DNA from: Sansalvadorimonas sp965221135
GTDB taxonomy: Bacteria > Pseudomonadota > Gammaproteobacteria > Pseudomonadales > Endozoicomonadaceae
Length of the DNA: 64,000 bases
NCBI GenBank assembly: GCA_965221135.1
Contig: CBDCRZ010000100.1
Coordinates: 868,001 to 932,000, forward strand
Reading direction: 5' to 3'
The translations under genes and the position numbers were made by a program. The notes below the pieces were generated by a model. That model worked only from the letters and a program-made list of their open reading frames with translations. It had not been told where the DNA came from and did no database searches. Shown in pieces: positions 16,356-26,109 of this stretch (its first letter is position 1; each line of letters opens with the position of its first letter).

Positions 16356-17324
16356 TTAGTCGACCCGGCGTTGCCGTTCACCGTTTAAAAAAACCTGAAT
16401 GTTTTCAGCGGCAATGGTGACCATACGGCTTCGAGACTCTTTAGCCAGCCAGGCTGTGTGCGGAGTGATGGTCAGGTTGGGTATATCCAACTCCAGCAAC
16501 GGGTTGCCATTCGCAGGTGGTTCTTCCGTCAGTACATCAAAACCAGCGCCACCTATCTGCTTCTGTTTTAAAGCATCTGCCAGCGCCTGCTCATTCACCA
16601 GTCCGCCACGGGCGGTGTTCAACAGGAGCGCATGGGGTTTCATCAGGGCCAGCTGGTGTTTGTCGATCATATTGCGGGTCTGCTCTGTGAGTGGGCAGTG
16701 CAGGGAGACGACATCCGCCTGAGCCAGTCCTTCTTCAAGACTGATTCGGCCTCTGCTTTCACTCCTCGAGCCTGGGACCTGTGCAATAAGGATGTTCATA
16801 CCAAAGGCTTCCGCCAGTTTGGCGACCGCCTTGCCCAGTTCGCCGTAACCGACAACCAGCAGGGTTTTGCCCTGCAGTTCCATGACGGGAGCATCCATCA
16901 CACAGAAAGTGTTACTGTTGCTCCAGGTACCATCGATACTCAGGCGACTGTAACGGGGCAGTTGAGTCGCGAGGGAAAGCATCATTGCCATGGTGTGTTG
17001 TGCGACGCCCGGTGTGCCGTAGGCGGTGATGTTGGTCACAGCTATACCGCGGGCAGAGGCTGCAGGAATATCAATATTATTGGTGCCGGTTGCCAGTATG
17101 CCGATGTACTTGAGGCTCGGCGCCTGGTTCATATGTTCGGCATGAATAATGACTTTGTTGCTTAGTACTATGTCAGCGTCTTTGATTCGTTCAGTTAGCT
17201 GCTCTGGTTGGGTGTTGTCGTGTATTGTCCAGTCGAGATCAAGAGAAAGAAGATCGCTGATCGCAATGTCATCACCGAGGGTGGAGCGGTCGAGAAGAAC
17301 CGCTTTGGGGCGAGAGGGTTTCAT
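16356..17324 (-). CDS. D-2-hydroxyacid dehydrogenase (hydroxypyruvate/glycerate reductase type)
   Basis: The 322-residue enzyme has the NAD-binding signature VVGYGELGKAVAKLAEAFG near residue 155, followed by the family block LMKPHALLLNTARGGLVNEQAL near 220 and the catalytic-histidine block ITPHTAWLAKESRSR near 290. These enzymes reduce 2-keto acids to D-2-hydroxy acids with NAD(P)H. HprA-like glycerate dehydrogenase is the closest layout, but the substrate cannot be read from sequence. It is an ordinary metabolic gene lying inside the DLP array, transcribed in the same direction, with its own terminator. Confidence 0.9.
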   Translation of the reverse strand: MKPSRPKAVLLDRSTLGDDIAISDLLSLDLDWTIHDNTQPEQLTERIKDADIVLSNKVIIHAEHMNQAPSLKYIGILATGTNNIDIPAASARGIAVTNITAYGTPGVAQHTMAMMLSLATQLPRYSRLSIDGTWSNSNTFCVMDAPVMELQGKTLLVVGYGELGKAVAKLAEAFGMNILIAQVPGSRSESRGRISLEEGLAQADVVSLHCPLTEQTRNMIDKHQLALMKPHALLLNTARGGLVNEQALADALKQKQIGGAGFDVLTEEPPANGNPLLELDIPNLTITPHTAWLAKESRSRMVTIAAENIQVFLNGERQRRVD

Positions 17325-17392
17325 AGGTCTACAAACCTGAGGCTATAAACAATGACGTTCAGTTTACCGTCTGTTGTAAGCAATTCATTGCT

Positions 17393-19447
17393 TTAAAATT
17401 CCATATCCGACACATCTTGTGTGTCCTGAGGTGGCTGCAGGTGTGCGACCAGTTCCTGGAACCTGTTCTCAAGTCGATCGGAAGCTATCTGGTTGTACAC
17501 CTTGTCCAGTACACGAATCAGCTTTTCCTTATCCGATTTTTTCGCCATGTACTTGATGGCGCTAATATTCTGGTTTGATAGACCGAAGAACTGAGCGACT
17601 GTCTTCCATTGGTCGGCGTGCCCGGTTAGTAGCGACGCTGCAAGCTGGTCGTGAATGAGTGGGAATTTCGTAGCGGGTACGGCCTCTCCCATGGGGATTT
17701 GACAGTTATTCGGCAGGTGTTGAACCGTATGTCCAAACCCTTCCTTCTGGGCGATAGAAACGAGCTGGCCAATGGTGATTGATCTCTGGTCTGCGAGATG
17801 ACTGAGCATCTGGTAAAAGCAGCTGGTGGGGCCGTGTTTTGAGTGGTCGATCTTGATAGACTCCAACGTGTAGAAAGGCACACCCAGAAGGTAACCCAGG
17901 CTGAACCAATCCTCATCAGGTGCCATAAGACGGATATGTTCGGCATGCAGAGCACATGCCGGGCCGTTGTTTCCGGCACTGACCAGGGAGGGTTGCCACT
18001 GAAGGTATTCTCCCCGTTGACGCGCGATTGTTTGCAGGGTTTCGGCCATCTCACTCCCCGTTTGTTTAGCAGCCGGGAGGAGCATGCAGTTTTCAATGTA
18101 CTGGCGGGTGACAGGTGATATCTGGTTGAGCAGCCGTAACCGGCAAAGCTGTGATGAAGACGTGTCAGTGACCATGTCATTGATATCGGGAATGGTTAAC
18201 CCCAGTGCAACGCCCATGTCATAGAAACTGTGAAATGTGTCTCCCAGCAGCTGAAAAGCCAGTTCCAGCGGGACGATGTCGTCAGGGCCAAGGCTGTAAA
18301 AGCGTTCCAGGGCATCGTTGGAGGGAGGCAGGGGTTGTGGCAACTCCCAGTCCCTCGCCAGTGTGCTGGCCAGTCTCAGTTCGCTGCACTGGCACAGGGC
18401 ATTAATGATTTCTTGCTGAAATCGTTGCAGATCCATCTGTCCTTGTTTCTGAGGCATCTGCGTCAGGGCCTGAAATAAAATAGCGGTTCTGGCTTCCTGC
18501 GTGGACTGGTCAAATATGTACTCAATATCCTGAAGAGTCATCCCCAGAAGCAGGCCCATATAGGTGATGGTTTCTCTTCGGTTGATACGGCTCAGGGCTG
18601 CGCTATAGAAATGAGCGGCTGCCAGTGGGTGATAGGGCTTGTCACGTTGAATACGATACATCCTCTGGCTGTGCCAGTTGTCCAGTATGGTTGTCAGCTC
18701 GTTAAAACTTTCCCGGGGCAGGAGATTTGAGTGTTTGCAGAAGGTTTCAATCTGAATTTTGATGTTTTTGATATATACCGAATAGTCGCTGTAAGGGCAG
18801 CTGTAAATCGTCATTAACCGGTTACTGATATCACTGCAAAGAGTGAATAGTCTGGATAGATTTAAGGACTTGGAGGCAGGGTGGTTCTCCAGAGCTTTAA
18901 CCTCATCACAGGAGGTATTCAGCTTGTCACCGTGTGAAAGTGCTTCAAGGGCATTCAACCAGACCAGCAGCGTTTTCAGTTGTCGGTTCATACCCCAGCT
19001 GGACGAAGGCAAAGAGCTGCTGCTGGTTGAACTTTTGATATCGGTCAGGCGGTCAGGCAGGGTGCTCATAAACTCTTCTGCCAGATGTACAGCTTGAGCC
19101 TGGTGTCCCTGATCATAGGCTTGAGCCAGAGCAGTGGCATCCTTTTGAATGGCTTCACGGGCTACTACGGCCGGGTGTTGGTGGTTGTCTTCGTTGACTG
19201 TGATACTGGATGATAGCCTCTGGGTGATTGAATTGAACTGCCTGATTTCCTGCTGAAAAAAATCAAGGAGTTTACCGGCTACCAGATGCTGGAGATTATT
19301 CAGGCTGGGTTCAATATCCGGGCATTTAGTGACTTCCCGTTCTGCCCAGCGGTGCAGTGGAATAGGATTGTCGTTGTTAGCGGCACTGTATGTGAAGGGG
19401 CAATCATAACCTGCCCCATGGTGCATGCTGCATTGCGATCTATTCAT
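17393..19447 (-). CDS. DLP4: multi-Death-fold-like repeat protein
   Basis: From the paralogue-consistent start MNRSQCSMH at 19447 the protein has 684 residues; the frame is open 6 codons further to 19465. The N-terminal block reads CPFTYSAAN, LHRWAEREV and LNNLQHLVAGKLLDFFQ. The segments show ITYMGLLLGMTLQDIEYI, FYDMGVALGLTIPDINDM, WFSLGYLLGVPFYTLESI with CFYQML and ITIGQL, and QWKTVAQFFGLSNQNI. The C-terminus is acidic (DVSDMEF), unlike the other copies. It lies 69 bp upstream of the dehydrogenase gene, and no clear terminator separates them, so the two may share a transcript. Confidence 0.8.
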   Translation of the reverse strand: MNRSQCSMHHGAGYDCPFTYSAANNDNPIPLHRWAEREVTKCPDIEPSLNNLQHLVAGKLLDFFQQEIRQFNSITQRLSSSITVNEDNHQHPAVVAREAIQKDATALAQAYDQGHQAQAVHLAEEFMSTLPDRLTDIKSSTSSSSLPSSSWGMNRQLKTLLVWLNALEALSHGDKLNTSCDEVKALENHPASKSLNLSRLFTLCSDISNRLMTIYSCPYSDYSVYIKNIKIQIETFCKHSNLLPRESFNELTTILDNWHSQRMYRIQRDKPYHPLAAAHFYSAALSRINRRETITYMGLLLGMTLQDIEYIFDQSTQEARTAILFQALTQMPQKQGQMDLQRFQQEIINALCQCSELRLASTLARDWELPQPLPPSNDALERFYSLGPDDIVPLELAFQLLGDTFHSFYDMGVALGLTIPDINDMVTDTSSSQLCRLRLLNQISPVTRQYIENCMLLPAAKQTGSEMAETLQTIARQRGEYLQWQPSLVSAGNNGPACALHAEHIRLMAPDEDWFSLGYLLGVPFYTLESIKIDHSKHGPTSCFYQMLSHLADQRSITIGQLVSIAQKEGFGHTVQHLPNNCQIPMGEAVPATKFPLIHDQLAASLLTGHADQWKTVAQFFGLSNQNISAIKYMAKKSDKEKLIRVLDKVYNQIASDRLENRFQELVAHLQPPQDTQDVSDMEF

Positions 19448-19506
19448 AGAGTTACAACCGTCCATAGCATTTTATCAAAGTGTATATCCCGGTTCTTTGA
19501 TGTCTA

Positions 19507-19522
19507 CTAACACGGCTGTTAG
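19507..19522. promoter_or_regulatory. Array palindrome upstream of DLP4
   Basis: CTAACA-CGGC-TGTTAG, a perfect 6-bp palindrome, sits 60 bp upstream of the DLP4 start. Confidence 0.6.
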
Positions 19523-19632
19523 TCATTCTGTTATCCAGAGCGGCGTACAAATATTGCGAGGAAGAAAAAAACGCTGGAGGACGCTTTAAGCCTGATTATT
19601 AAGCCGCGGTAGCTGATAACAATGTACTTTCA

Positions 19633-21648
19633 CTAAATCGTGCAGTTGCTGGATCCACCAAGCGGGTGAGGAGCCAGATAGTCGAGCAGTTGATTATATT
19701 CCAGCTCGAGGGTTCTGGTGTTATCGCGAAACGCCCGATCCAAAACAGCAAGCATTTTTGTATCATCTGAGTAAACGCTCAGTGTATTGATCTTGCTCAA
19801 ATCTACGCGAAAATACTGGGCAACCTCTGCCCATTTGTCGGCATAATTATCCAGGAGGGAAATCGTTAGTTCATGGGCCCGGTTCGGCAGAGTAATCGGC
19901 GGGACGGTGGCATCTGAGTTGGGTATACAGCTTTTTGGCAGATGTTTAAGTATGCCTGAAAAGCCATTTTCCCGGGTGCAAGAAGCAAGTTGCCCAATGG
20001 TCAGAGTACCCTTTTTCTCAAGCCTGTTGAGCATTAAGTAGAAGCATGTGGATGTTCCCCGGACGCTATGTTGATTATGGATGGATTCCAGTAATTGGAA
20101 AGGTACTCCAAGCCTGTATCCAAAGGCTATCCAGTTAACTTCTGGTGACAGGTGGTGGATGTGTTTTGCGTCAAGTATTGCTTCAGAACCACCATCCAGC
20201 TGGTGCCTTTCAGGTTGCCATGCCAGAGGCGCGCCTAATTGTTCTAACAGGGAATTCATACAGCCGTGTAATGCTGGGTGAGACATGGCCTTTTCCAGCT
20301 TTTGGCGGGTCAGTGGCATCGCTGCGTTGAGTATTGTGCACAGTCCCGCAGTGGGCCTAATAGAGTGTGCCACTGTATTTTCAATGTCGGGAATAGATAA
20401 ACCCAGAGCCAGCCCCATTGCGTAGTAGTTAATTGTTCCATGGGAGATGAGCTGAATCGCCAGTAATAGTGGTACGGGAGCGTTGGGTTGCAGGTCGCGC
20501 ATTTCCTGAACAGCATCGTAAGGTCTTGCCGGTGTGGATATATTCCAGTCTTGGGAAAGCTGTTTGACCAGCCTGAGTTCCCGGCACATCGTAAGAGCAC
20601 TAATAATATCATGCTGGGTTGTGCGAAAAGCCTGTGGCCCCTCTTCCTGGAATCTCTGCGTTAGAACCTGTTCGAGGATAGGGGTAGTGGCCTTCGTCTG
20701 TGAGCGTTTAATATGTGAATCAATTTCGGTGAACGACAGGCCGAGGTAGAGTCCAAGACGTATAACGTCAGCTGCATGATAAACCCCTGTCAGCGCCTTA
20801 CCAAAGTCACCGGCAGCTGCCTGCGGGTCGTTGGAGAACATGCGTGCCACTCTCTGTTCCTGCCATGTGTTCAGAGAGGCTTTCAGCTCGGAAAAATTAT
20901 CCTCGGAAAAGGCAGGATCACAAGCACAGAATTCCTTAATAAGGTTATTGATAGTGGTGATAGCTTTGGTGTGATCTTTTTGGGGCTGTTTGTAAATATT
21001 CAATAACTGAGTGGTGACTTCTTGCCAGAACTGCATTAATTGAATGATATTCAGGTCGTTGGCGGTATTGTCATGTCGCAAAAGTGTGACTGCGGGGGCG
21101 TCGGTGCCTGCTATATCATCGGCTGAGAGTACTTTGATGGCATCAAGCCAGATCTTCAGTGTATCAACGTGTCGCTGCAGGCGGAATCGATTGTCGTTTG
21201 GATAATAAATGCCAGGCGCTTTAGAGATCGTCAAAAGTCGATCAGGTAGAGAGGTTATAAACTTTTCCGCCAGTGTCACACATTCGGCCTGATTGCCTTG
21301 ATTCATGGCCTTGGTGAAAGTGGCCACATCTGACTGAAGGGCAGCGTAGACAACTCTGGCTTGATGCTCGGACTTACATGAGCCAGGCTGAACTTTAAGT
21401 AATAGATCGTTTGATATTTTTGGGAATCGCTCGATTTGATACTGAAAACATTCAAGGATCCGGCCTGATACCACATGCTGTAAATTCTGCAGGCAGGGTT
21501 TGACCTCCGGACATGCAGTGACTTGCCGTTGCATCCAGCGATACATTGGAATCGGGGTGCTGTTGTTGGCGACGCTATTTGCGGACATATATCTGGATGG
21601 GCAATTATGGAGTGCCCCGGGAATCAGACTGCACGGTGTTCTGTTCAT
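19633..21648 (-). CDS. DLP5: multi-Death-fold-like repeat protein, truncated CaaX-like end
   Basis: The 671-residue paralogue begins MNRTPCSLIPG. The N-terminal block reads CPSRYMSAN, MYRWMQRQV and LQNLQHVVSGRILECFQ. Segments show VIRLGLYLGLSFTEIDSHI, YYAMGLALGLSIPDIENT, WIAFGYRLGVPFQLLESI with CFYLMLNRL and LTIGQL, and KWAEVAQYFRV. It is closest to DLP7, sharing the tail LLDYL.P.PL and SNCTI. In DLP7 the codon after Ile is TTG (Leu); here it is TAG, so this copy stops one residue early. It lacks the upstream palindrome of the other copies. The function is unknown. Confidence 0.8.
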   Translation of the reverse strand: MNRTPCSLIPGALHNCPSRYMSANSVANNSTPIPMYRWMQRQVTACPEVKPCLQNLQHVVSGRILECFQYQIERFPKISNDLLLKVQPGSCKSEHQARVVYAALQSDVATFTKAMNQGNQAECVTLAEKFITSLPDRLLTISKAPGIYYPNDNRFRLQRHVDTLKIWLDAIKVLSADDIAGTDAPAVTLLRHDNTANDLNIIQLMQFWQEVTTQLLNIYKQPQKDHTKAITTINNLIKEFCACDPAFSEDNFSELKASLNTWQEQRVARMFSNDPQAAAGDFGKALTGVYHAADVIRLGLYLGLSFTEIDSHIKRSQTKATTPILEQVLTQRFQEEGPQAFRTTQHDIISALTMCRELRLVKQLSQDWNISTPARPYDAVQEMRDLQPNAPVPLLLAIQLISHGTINYYAMGLALGLSIPDIENTVAHSIRPTAGLCTILNAAMPLTRQKLEKAMSHPALHGCMNSLLEQLGAPLAWQPERHQLDGGSEAILDAKHIHHLSPEVNWIAFGYRLGVPFQLLESIHNQHSVRGTSTCFYLMLNRLEKKGTLTIGQLASCTRENGFSGILKHLPKSCIPNSDATVPPITLPNRAHELTISLLDNYADKWAEVAQYFRVDLSKINTLSVYSDDTKMLAVLDRAFRDNTRTLELEYNQLLDYLAPHPLGGSSNCTI

Positions 21649-21771
21649 AATGTTTTAACCGTCCCTGATGTTTTTTAAAAGTGTATATCCGGGTCGTTTG
21701 TTTTCCACTCATCAGAGAGTAAGGTCTGCAGACCTGATGCTGTTGATAATAGCGTCAGGAAGGGGGGGGTA

Positions 21772-23812
21772 TTAACTCCGGGGCTGCTGCAGAAGAGCGA
21801 TAAGCTCATGATACCGACTGTTTAAAGTGTCACCTTGCTTTTCTACATCACGAAGTACACGAATCAGTTTTTCTTTATTTGAGGCTTTTTCTCGTACTCT
21901 GGCACTGCACAGAGTCGTCATTGGGACCTGAAAAAACCTACCGATAACTTCCCATTTATCAGCATGATCCTGTAGCAGTGATACCGTCAGTTGGTGATGA
22001 AGGTGAGGAAAGCCTATGGCTGGAATATCATCGCATGATCCAGGTTTACAAGGCTCTGGAAGATGACTGATTATGTGCTCTAACCCGGCTCTCTGAACGA
22101 CCGATACGAGTTGACCGATGCTAATAGTAGCTTTTTCCCGAAGACTATTGAGCATGTGGTAAAAGCAGGTGTGGGATCCACATTGATGATAATCCATCTG
22201 AATTGTAATCAACGTTCTATAGTCGACTCCCAGCATGTAGCCCAAAGTAAACCAGTCATCATGAGGCGCCAGAAAGCTGATATGATTGTTATTCAGTATG
22301 TTTGTTGAGTTGTTGTTCGAAAGGCTTGCCGGGTCGGGTTGCCATTGCGGGTTTGCTTCCAGGAATTCCAGTATGCTGGCTACATCCTCACTTGTTTTAA
22401 TGACGGGGTGAGCCATGCATTTTTCCACGTCCTGGCGGGTGAGAGGACCTGCAAAGTCAAGCACCCGTAACCGACCATGCGGATGTTCTGTGCATTCTGC
22501 TGTCAGATTCTTTATTTTTGAAATGGGAAGCCCCAGTGCGATACCCTGATCATAGAAGTTACACGTAATCTCGCTTAGAAACTGAAAAGCCAGCACCAGC
22601 GGTACAGGGTCATCGGGTTTCAAACGTGCAAAACGTACAAGAGCTTTGGGGGGAGCGGGTTGCGGTAAATGCCATTTTTTTGCAAGCCTTGAGGCCGGCG
22701 CCCGGAGATCGCACAGATACAATGCGTCAAGAAGTTTAATTTTGAATTTGCGCAGGCGTATTGTACGCTCTATTGATTCGGGAGGCACCTCAAATAGCGG
22801 CTCTATAACCTGATGCAGGATAGGGATTATTTCTCTACTGGAATGTTGTTTACACTTGTCTTCAGCGTCCTGAAGAGTCAGGCCGAGCAGAAGGCCAAAG
22901 TAGACGATGCTGCTAACATCAGGAGATATGCTCAAAGCCTCGCTCAAGGAAACGGCAGCTGCCAGCGGGATGCTGTCTTCATCCCGCTCTATGCGCGACT
23001 CTCTACAAAGTTGCCATGTTCCCAGAGCCGTTTTCAGCGTGAAAAAGCTGTCCTGGTAAAAAGATGTGTTATTCGCGCAAAAGTCATCAATAATTTTGTT
23101 GATTTCACTAGATAGTGTAAATGTGGTCGTAGTAGGGCTCGCTGTAAACTGTCAACAACTTCGTGCTGAGATCCTTCCAGAACTCCATCAAATCAGGGTT
23201 TTTTGAGGACCGCCAGGAGGAATGCATTTCCAGAGCCTGGACGTCTTTAGAGTTATACTCTGGTTGCTCGCCGGCTGAGAGTGCTTCAAGTGCTTTCAGC
23301 CAGATCTGCAGCGTCATACACTGGTCTTTTAGAGTGTATTCGCAGGAAGGCTTATAAGCGGACGGAGAATGGGACGGACAAGAATTATCTGGCTCGCTTC
23401 TGATGTACGGCAGTCGTTCAGAGAGAGACTGTACAAACTCTTTTGCCAGTCTTGTTGAAAGGGTTTGATTGCCTTGCTCCACTGCCTGAGTCAGAGTGCG
23501 GACATCCTCTGTAATCGCACGTTCAGCCACGGCCGCAGGGCGCCAGGTGCAACCACTGGTGACCTGGATGCGGCTCAATAATGTGTTGGCACTACAAGAA
23601 AACGCCATGATTTGATTCTGAAAACTATCAAGAAGCTGGCCTGCGACCAAATGCTGTACATTCGTCAGACAGTCTTTGATGTTCGGATATTGAGTGACTG
23701 CCCATTGCATCCAGCGATACATAGGTATCGGATTAGTGTCGCTGGCGGCACTAAAGCGTGAGGGGCAGGCATGGTTTGTTTTGGGGTGCAATGTGCATTC
23801 TGCAGTGTTCAT
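21772..23812 (-). pseudogene. DLP6: multi-Death-fold-like repeat gene split by one frameshift
   Basis: Two open pieces, 23108-23812 (start MNTAECTLHP) and 21772-22947, form one gene. The first piece ends HIYTI-stop at TAG 23108-23110. Shifting one base there continues as SEINKIIDDFC, TLKTALGTWQ and IPLAAAVSLSEAL, exactly as the paralogues do, and then runs without a stop to 21772. Segments IVYFGLLLGLTLQDAED, FYDQGIALGLPISKI, WFTLGYMLGVDYRTL and KWEVIGRFFQV are intact. A single inserted base, or a base-calling error, is the only lesion, so the damage is either very recent or not real. Confidence 0.8.
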
Positions 23813-23873
23813 AGGGTTGAAACCGTTTCACAAAGATATTCGTAAAACGTGTCTCAAAACTGGCTGTTTTGCA

Positions 23874-23889
23874 CTAACAGAGTTGTTAG
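23874..23889. promoter_or_regulatory. Array palindrome upstream of DLP6
   Basis: CTAACA-GAGT-TGTTAG sits 62 bp before the DLP6 start and is preceded by TTTTGCA on the plus strand. Confidence 0.6.
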
Positions 23890-24042
23890 AAAAGTCAGGA
23901 ATGCAAACCAGATTCGTAACAGTTGGCTCTCAAAACACCATTTATTATCAGCCCCCTTTGAGCTGGAGCAGATGCTCCAAAGCTGGGAAGAGAGTTTTAA
24001 GGTGTTCTCCCAAAATCAGCGAAGATCCAGGGAGGAAGTCTT

Positions 24043-26067
24043 TCACAAAATCGTGCAGTTGCTGCCTCCGGAAAGGGGGCAAGGCATCAGGTAGTCGAGC
24101 AGTTGATCATATTCCTTATTTAAGGTGTTGTCGTTGTTCTGTTGCACCCTATCCAAAACAACAATCATATTATGCCTGTCTGTACGATTATGAACAGGCG
24201 CAACAGAACCCAGCGGTACGCGAAAATACCCGGCGACTTCGGCCCACTTGTCGGCATGGTTCTCCAGCAGTGCAATCGTTAGCTGATGATGCCGGGCAAG
24301 GGGAGCAATGGGCAGGACAACCTCTCCTGAACGGGGTTTGCAGTTTTCGGGCAGGTATTTAAGAGTGTCTTCGAACCCATTTTTGTGAGCGACCTGAGTC
24401 AGTTGCCCAATGGTCACTGTTCCCATCTTTTGAAGCGCATTAAGCATTAAGTAGAAACATGTGGGAGCGTCCCTGGAATCGCTTTGAATCCTGATTTTTT
24501 GTATCTGGTAGAAGGGAACGCCAAGCATATAGCCAAAGGATACCCAGTCATTCACCGGTGACAGGTGCCAGATGTGTTTTGGGTTAAGTAGTGCCTGAGT
24601 ATTAGCAGTCAGGTGCCGGGTTTGCGGCTGCCAATCCAGAGGCGCATGCAGCAGGCGTAATCGAGAGGCTATATCTTTTCCTGATGGGGAGAATACTGGG
24701 TGGGCCAAAAGGTTTTCCAGCTGACGACGGGTGAGAGGCATGGCACTATGAAGCAGCTTGCACAGGCGCACCATTGGCTCGAGGGTGGGTGTTTGCGTGT
24801 GTATAATCTCAGGTATAGAAAACCCCAGAGCTATACCCAGGGCGTATTCGTTGCAGGTAATCGGTTTTAGCAGTTGAAAAGCCAGCAGCAGCGGAACAGT
24901 GCCGTTGGGCTGCAGCCGGGATAAATGCTGGACGGAATAATCCGGTTGTCTTTCAGGTGCCGGGTACCCCCATTGTTTTGCACATATTTGGGCTCGACGT
25001 TCATCACCGCTTTCGCACAGGGCGCTGACAACGTCATGTCCAAAGCCTTGCAGAAGCGGTCTGTTGTCTGCCGTGTCTCTCTTCGCTAATACCATCTCGA
25101 TAAGTTTTGTCATGTCGAAGAGGTAGCCACTATATAACCCTGCATCCATCTCAGTGAATGACAGCCCCAGAAGCAGCCCAAAGTGCAGAATTGTCTCTTT
25201 TGTCAAAACATCCTGCAGGCATTCACCATAGAAGTTAGCTGCGGCCTCAGGGTTTGTGTACATGTCCTCTTTCAGACGATCATTTCGTTGCTTCTGCCAC
25301 ATGTCCAAAGACATAGTCAGTTCGGTAAAGGTATCTCTGCTAAAGCCGCTTGAATGGCTACAAAAGGTTTCAATCCCGGATTTAATCTTTCTGATGGCGC
25401 TTGAAGGGTCACGGTAGGGGCATTCATACACACTGATCAATTTCTCACTGAGATCAGCCCAGAACGCCAATACTTTCGAAAGTTCCAGATACCAGACTGA
25501 GCGATGTTCATGCAGAGCTTTTAAGTCAGCATTGGTAATGTCTGATGTTGTAACGTCTTGTAGAGCTTTAAATCCTTTCTGCAAGATGAAAATTGTTTCC
25601 AGCTTTTTCTCAAGGAAATCTGGAGTATAGATTGCATCTCTGGTCGTTAGCCTTGCGTTAATAGCAGCGAGATGACGTGGCAGTGTGTGCAGGAACTCTT
25701 CTGCCAGTTCTACAGCTCTCTCCAGCTGTCCTTGATCCAGAGCTTTTGACAGATTTGAGACAAATCCCTGAATAGCATCCTGGGCAAGAAACGCAGGGGC
25801 ATGATTATTCCAGCCAGTAACACAAATACTGCATGAGAGGTTTTTTGCACTGCTATGGAATGATCTGAGTTCCTCCTTGTAATAAACGAAAAATCGGCCT
25901 GCTATAAAGTGCTGCAACATATGCAGACAGCCACTTGCTCTGGAGCAGACGGCGACTTTTCGCTGCATCCAGCAATAAAGGGGTGTATTGCTGTCGTCAC
26001 CAGCGGTATAAACAGAAGGGCAGGGGTGAGTTTGTCGAAGTTTTAGGCTGCATTCTGGTGTGTGCAT
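24043..26067 (-). CDS. DLP7: multi-Death-fold-like repeat protein ending in CTIL
   Basis: The 674-residue paralogue, first in the array by transcription order, begins MHTPECSLKL. The N-terminal block reads CPSVYTAGD, LYCWMQRKV and LHMLQHFIAGRFF. Segments show ILHFGLLLGLSFTEMDAGL, EYALGIALGFSIPEIIHT, WVSFGYMLGVPFYQIQKI with CFYLMLNAL and VTIGQL, and KWAEVAGYFRVPLGSV. The last residues are GGSNCTIL. A cysteine four residues from the end with T-I-L matches the eukaryotic CaaX prenylation pattern; the possible meaning is discussed under findings. It is a close sister of DLP5. No signal peptide is visible. Confidence 0.8.
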   Translation of the reverse strand: MHTPECSLKLRQTHPCPSVYTAGDDSNTPLYCWMQRKVAVCSRASGCLHMLQHFIAGRFFVYYKEELRSFHSSAKNLSCSICVTGWNNHAPAFLAQDAIQGFVSNLSKALDQGQLERAVELAEEFLHTLPRHLAAINARLTTRDAIYTPDFLEKKLETIFILQKGFKALQDVTTSDITNADLKALHEHRSVWYLELSKVLAFWADLSEKLISVYECPYRDPSSAIRKIKSGIETFCSHSSGFSRDTFTELTMSLDMWQKQRNDRLKEDMYTNPEAAANFYGECLQDVLTKETILHFGLLLGLSFTEMDAGLYSGYLFDMTKLIEMVLAKRDTADNRPLLQGFGHDVVSALCESGDERRAQICAKQWGYPAPERQPDYSVQHLSRLQPNGTVPLLLAFQLLKPITCNEYALGIALGFSIPEIIHTQTPTLEPMVRLCKLLHSAMPLTRRQLENLLAHPVFSPSGKDIASRLRLLHAPLDWQPQTRHLTANTQALLNPKHIWHLSPVNDWVSFGYMLGVPFYQIQKIRIQSDSRDAPTCFYLMLNALQKMGTVTIGQLTQVAHKNGFEDTLKYLPENCKPRSGEVVLPIAPLARHHQLTIALLENHADKWAEVAGYFRVPLGSVAPVHNRTDRHNMIVVLDRVQQNNDNTLNKEYDQLLDYLMPCPLSGGSNCTIL

Positions 26068-26109
26068 CGTCCTGATTCCTACCTGGGAGCTTTGTAAAGC
26101 CTGACTTCA

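Noticed and set aside
23694..24362. 222-codon plus-strand frame at the DLP6/DLP7 border
   Set aside because: It runs antisense through the ends of two genes of the paralogous array and is not conserved at the other borders.
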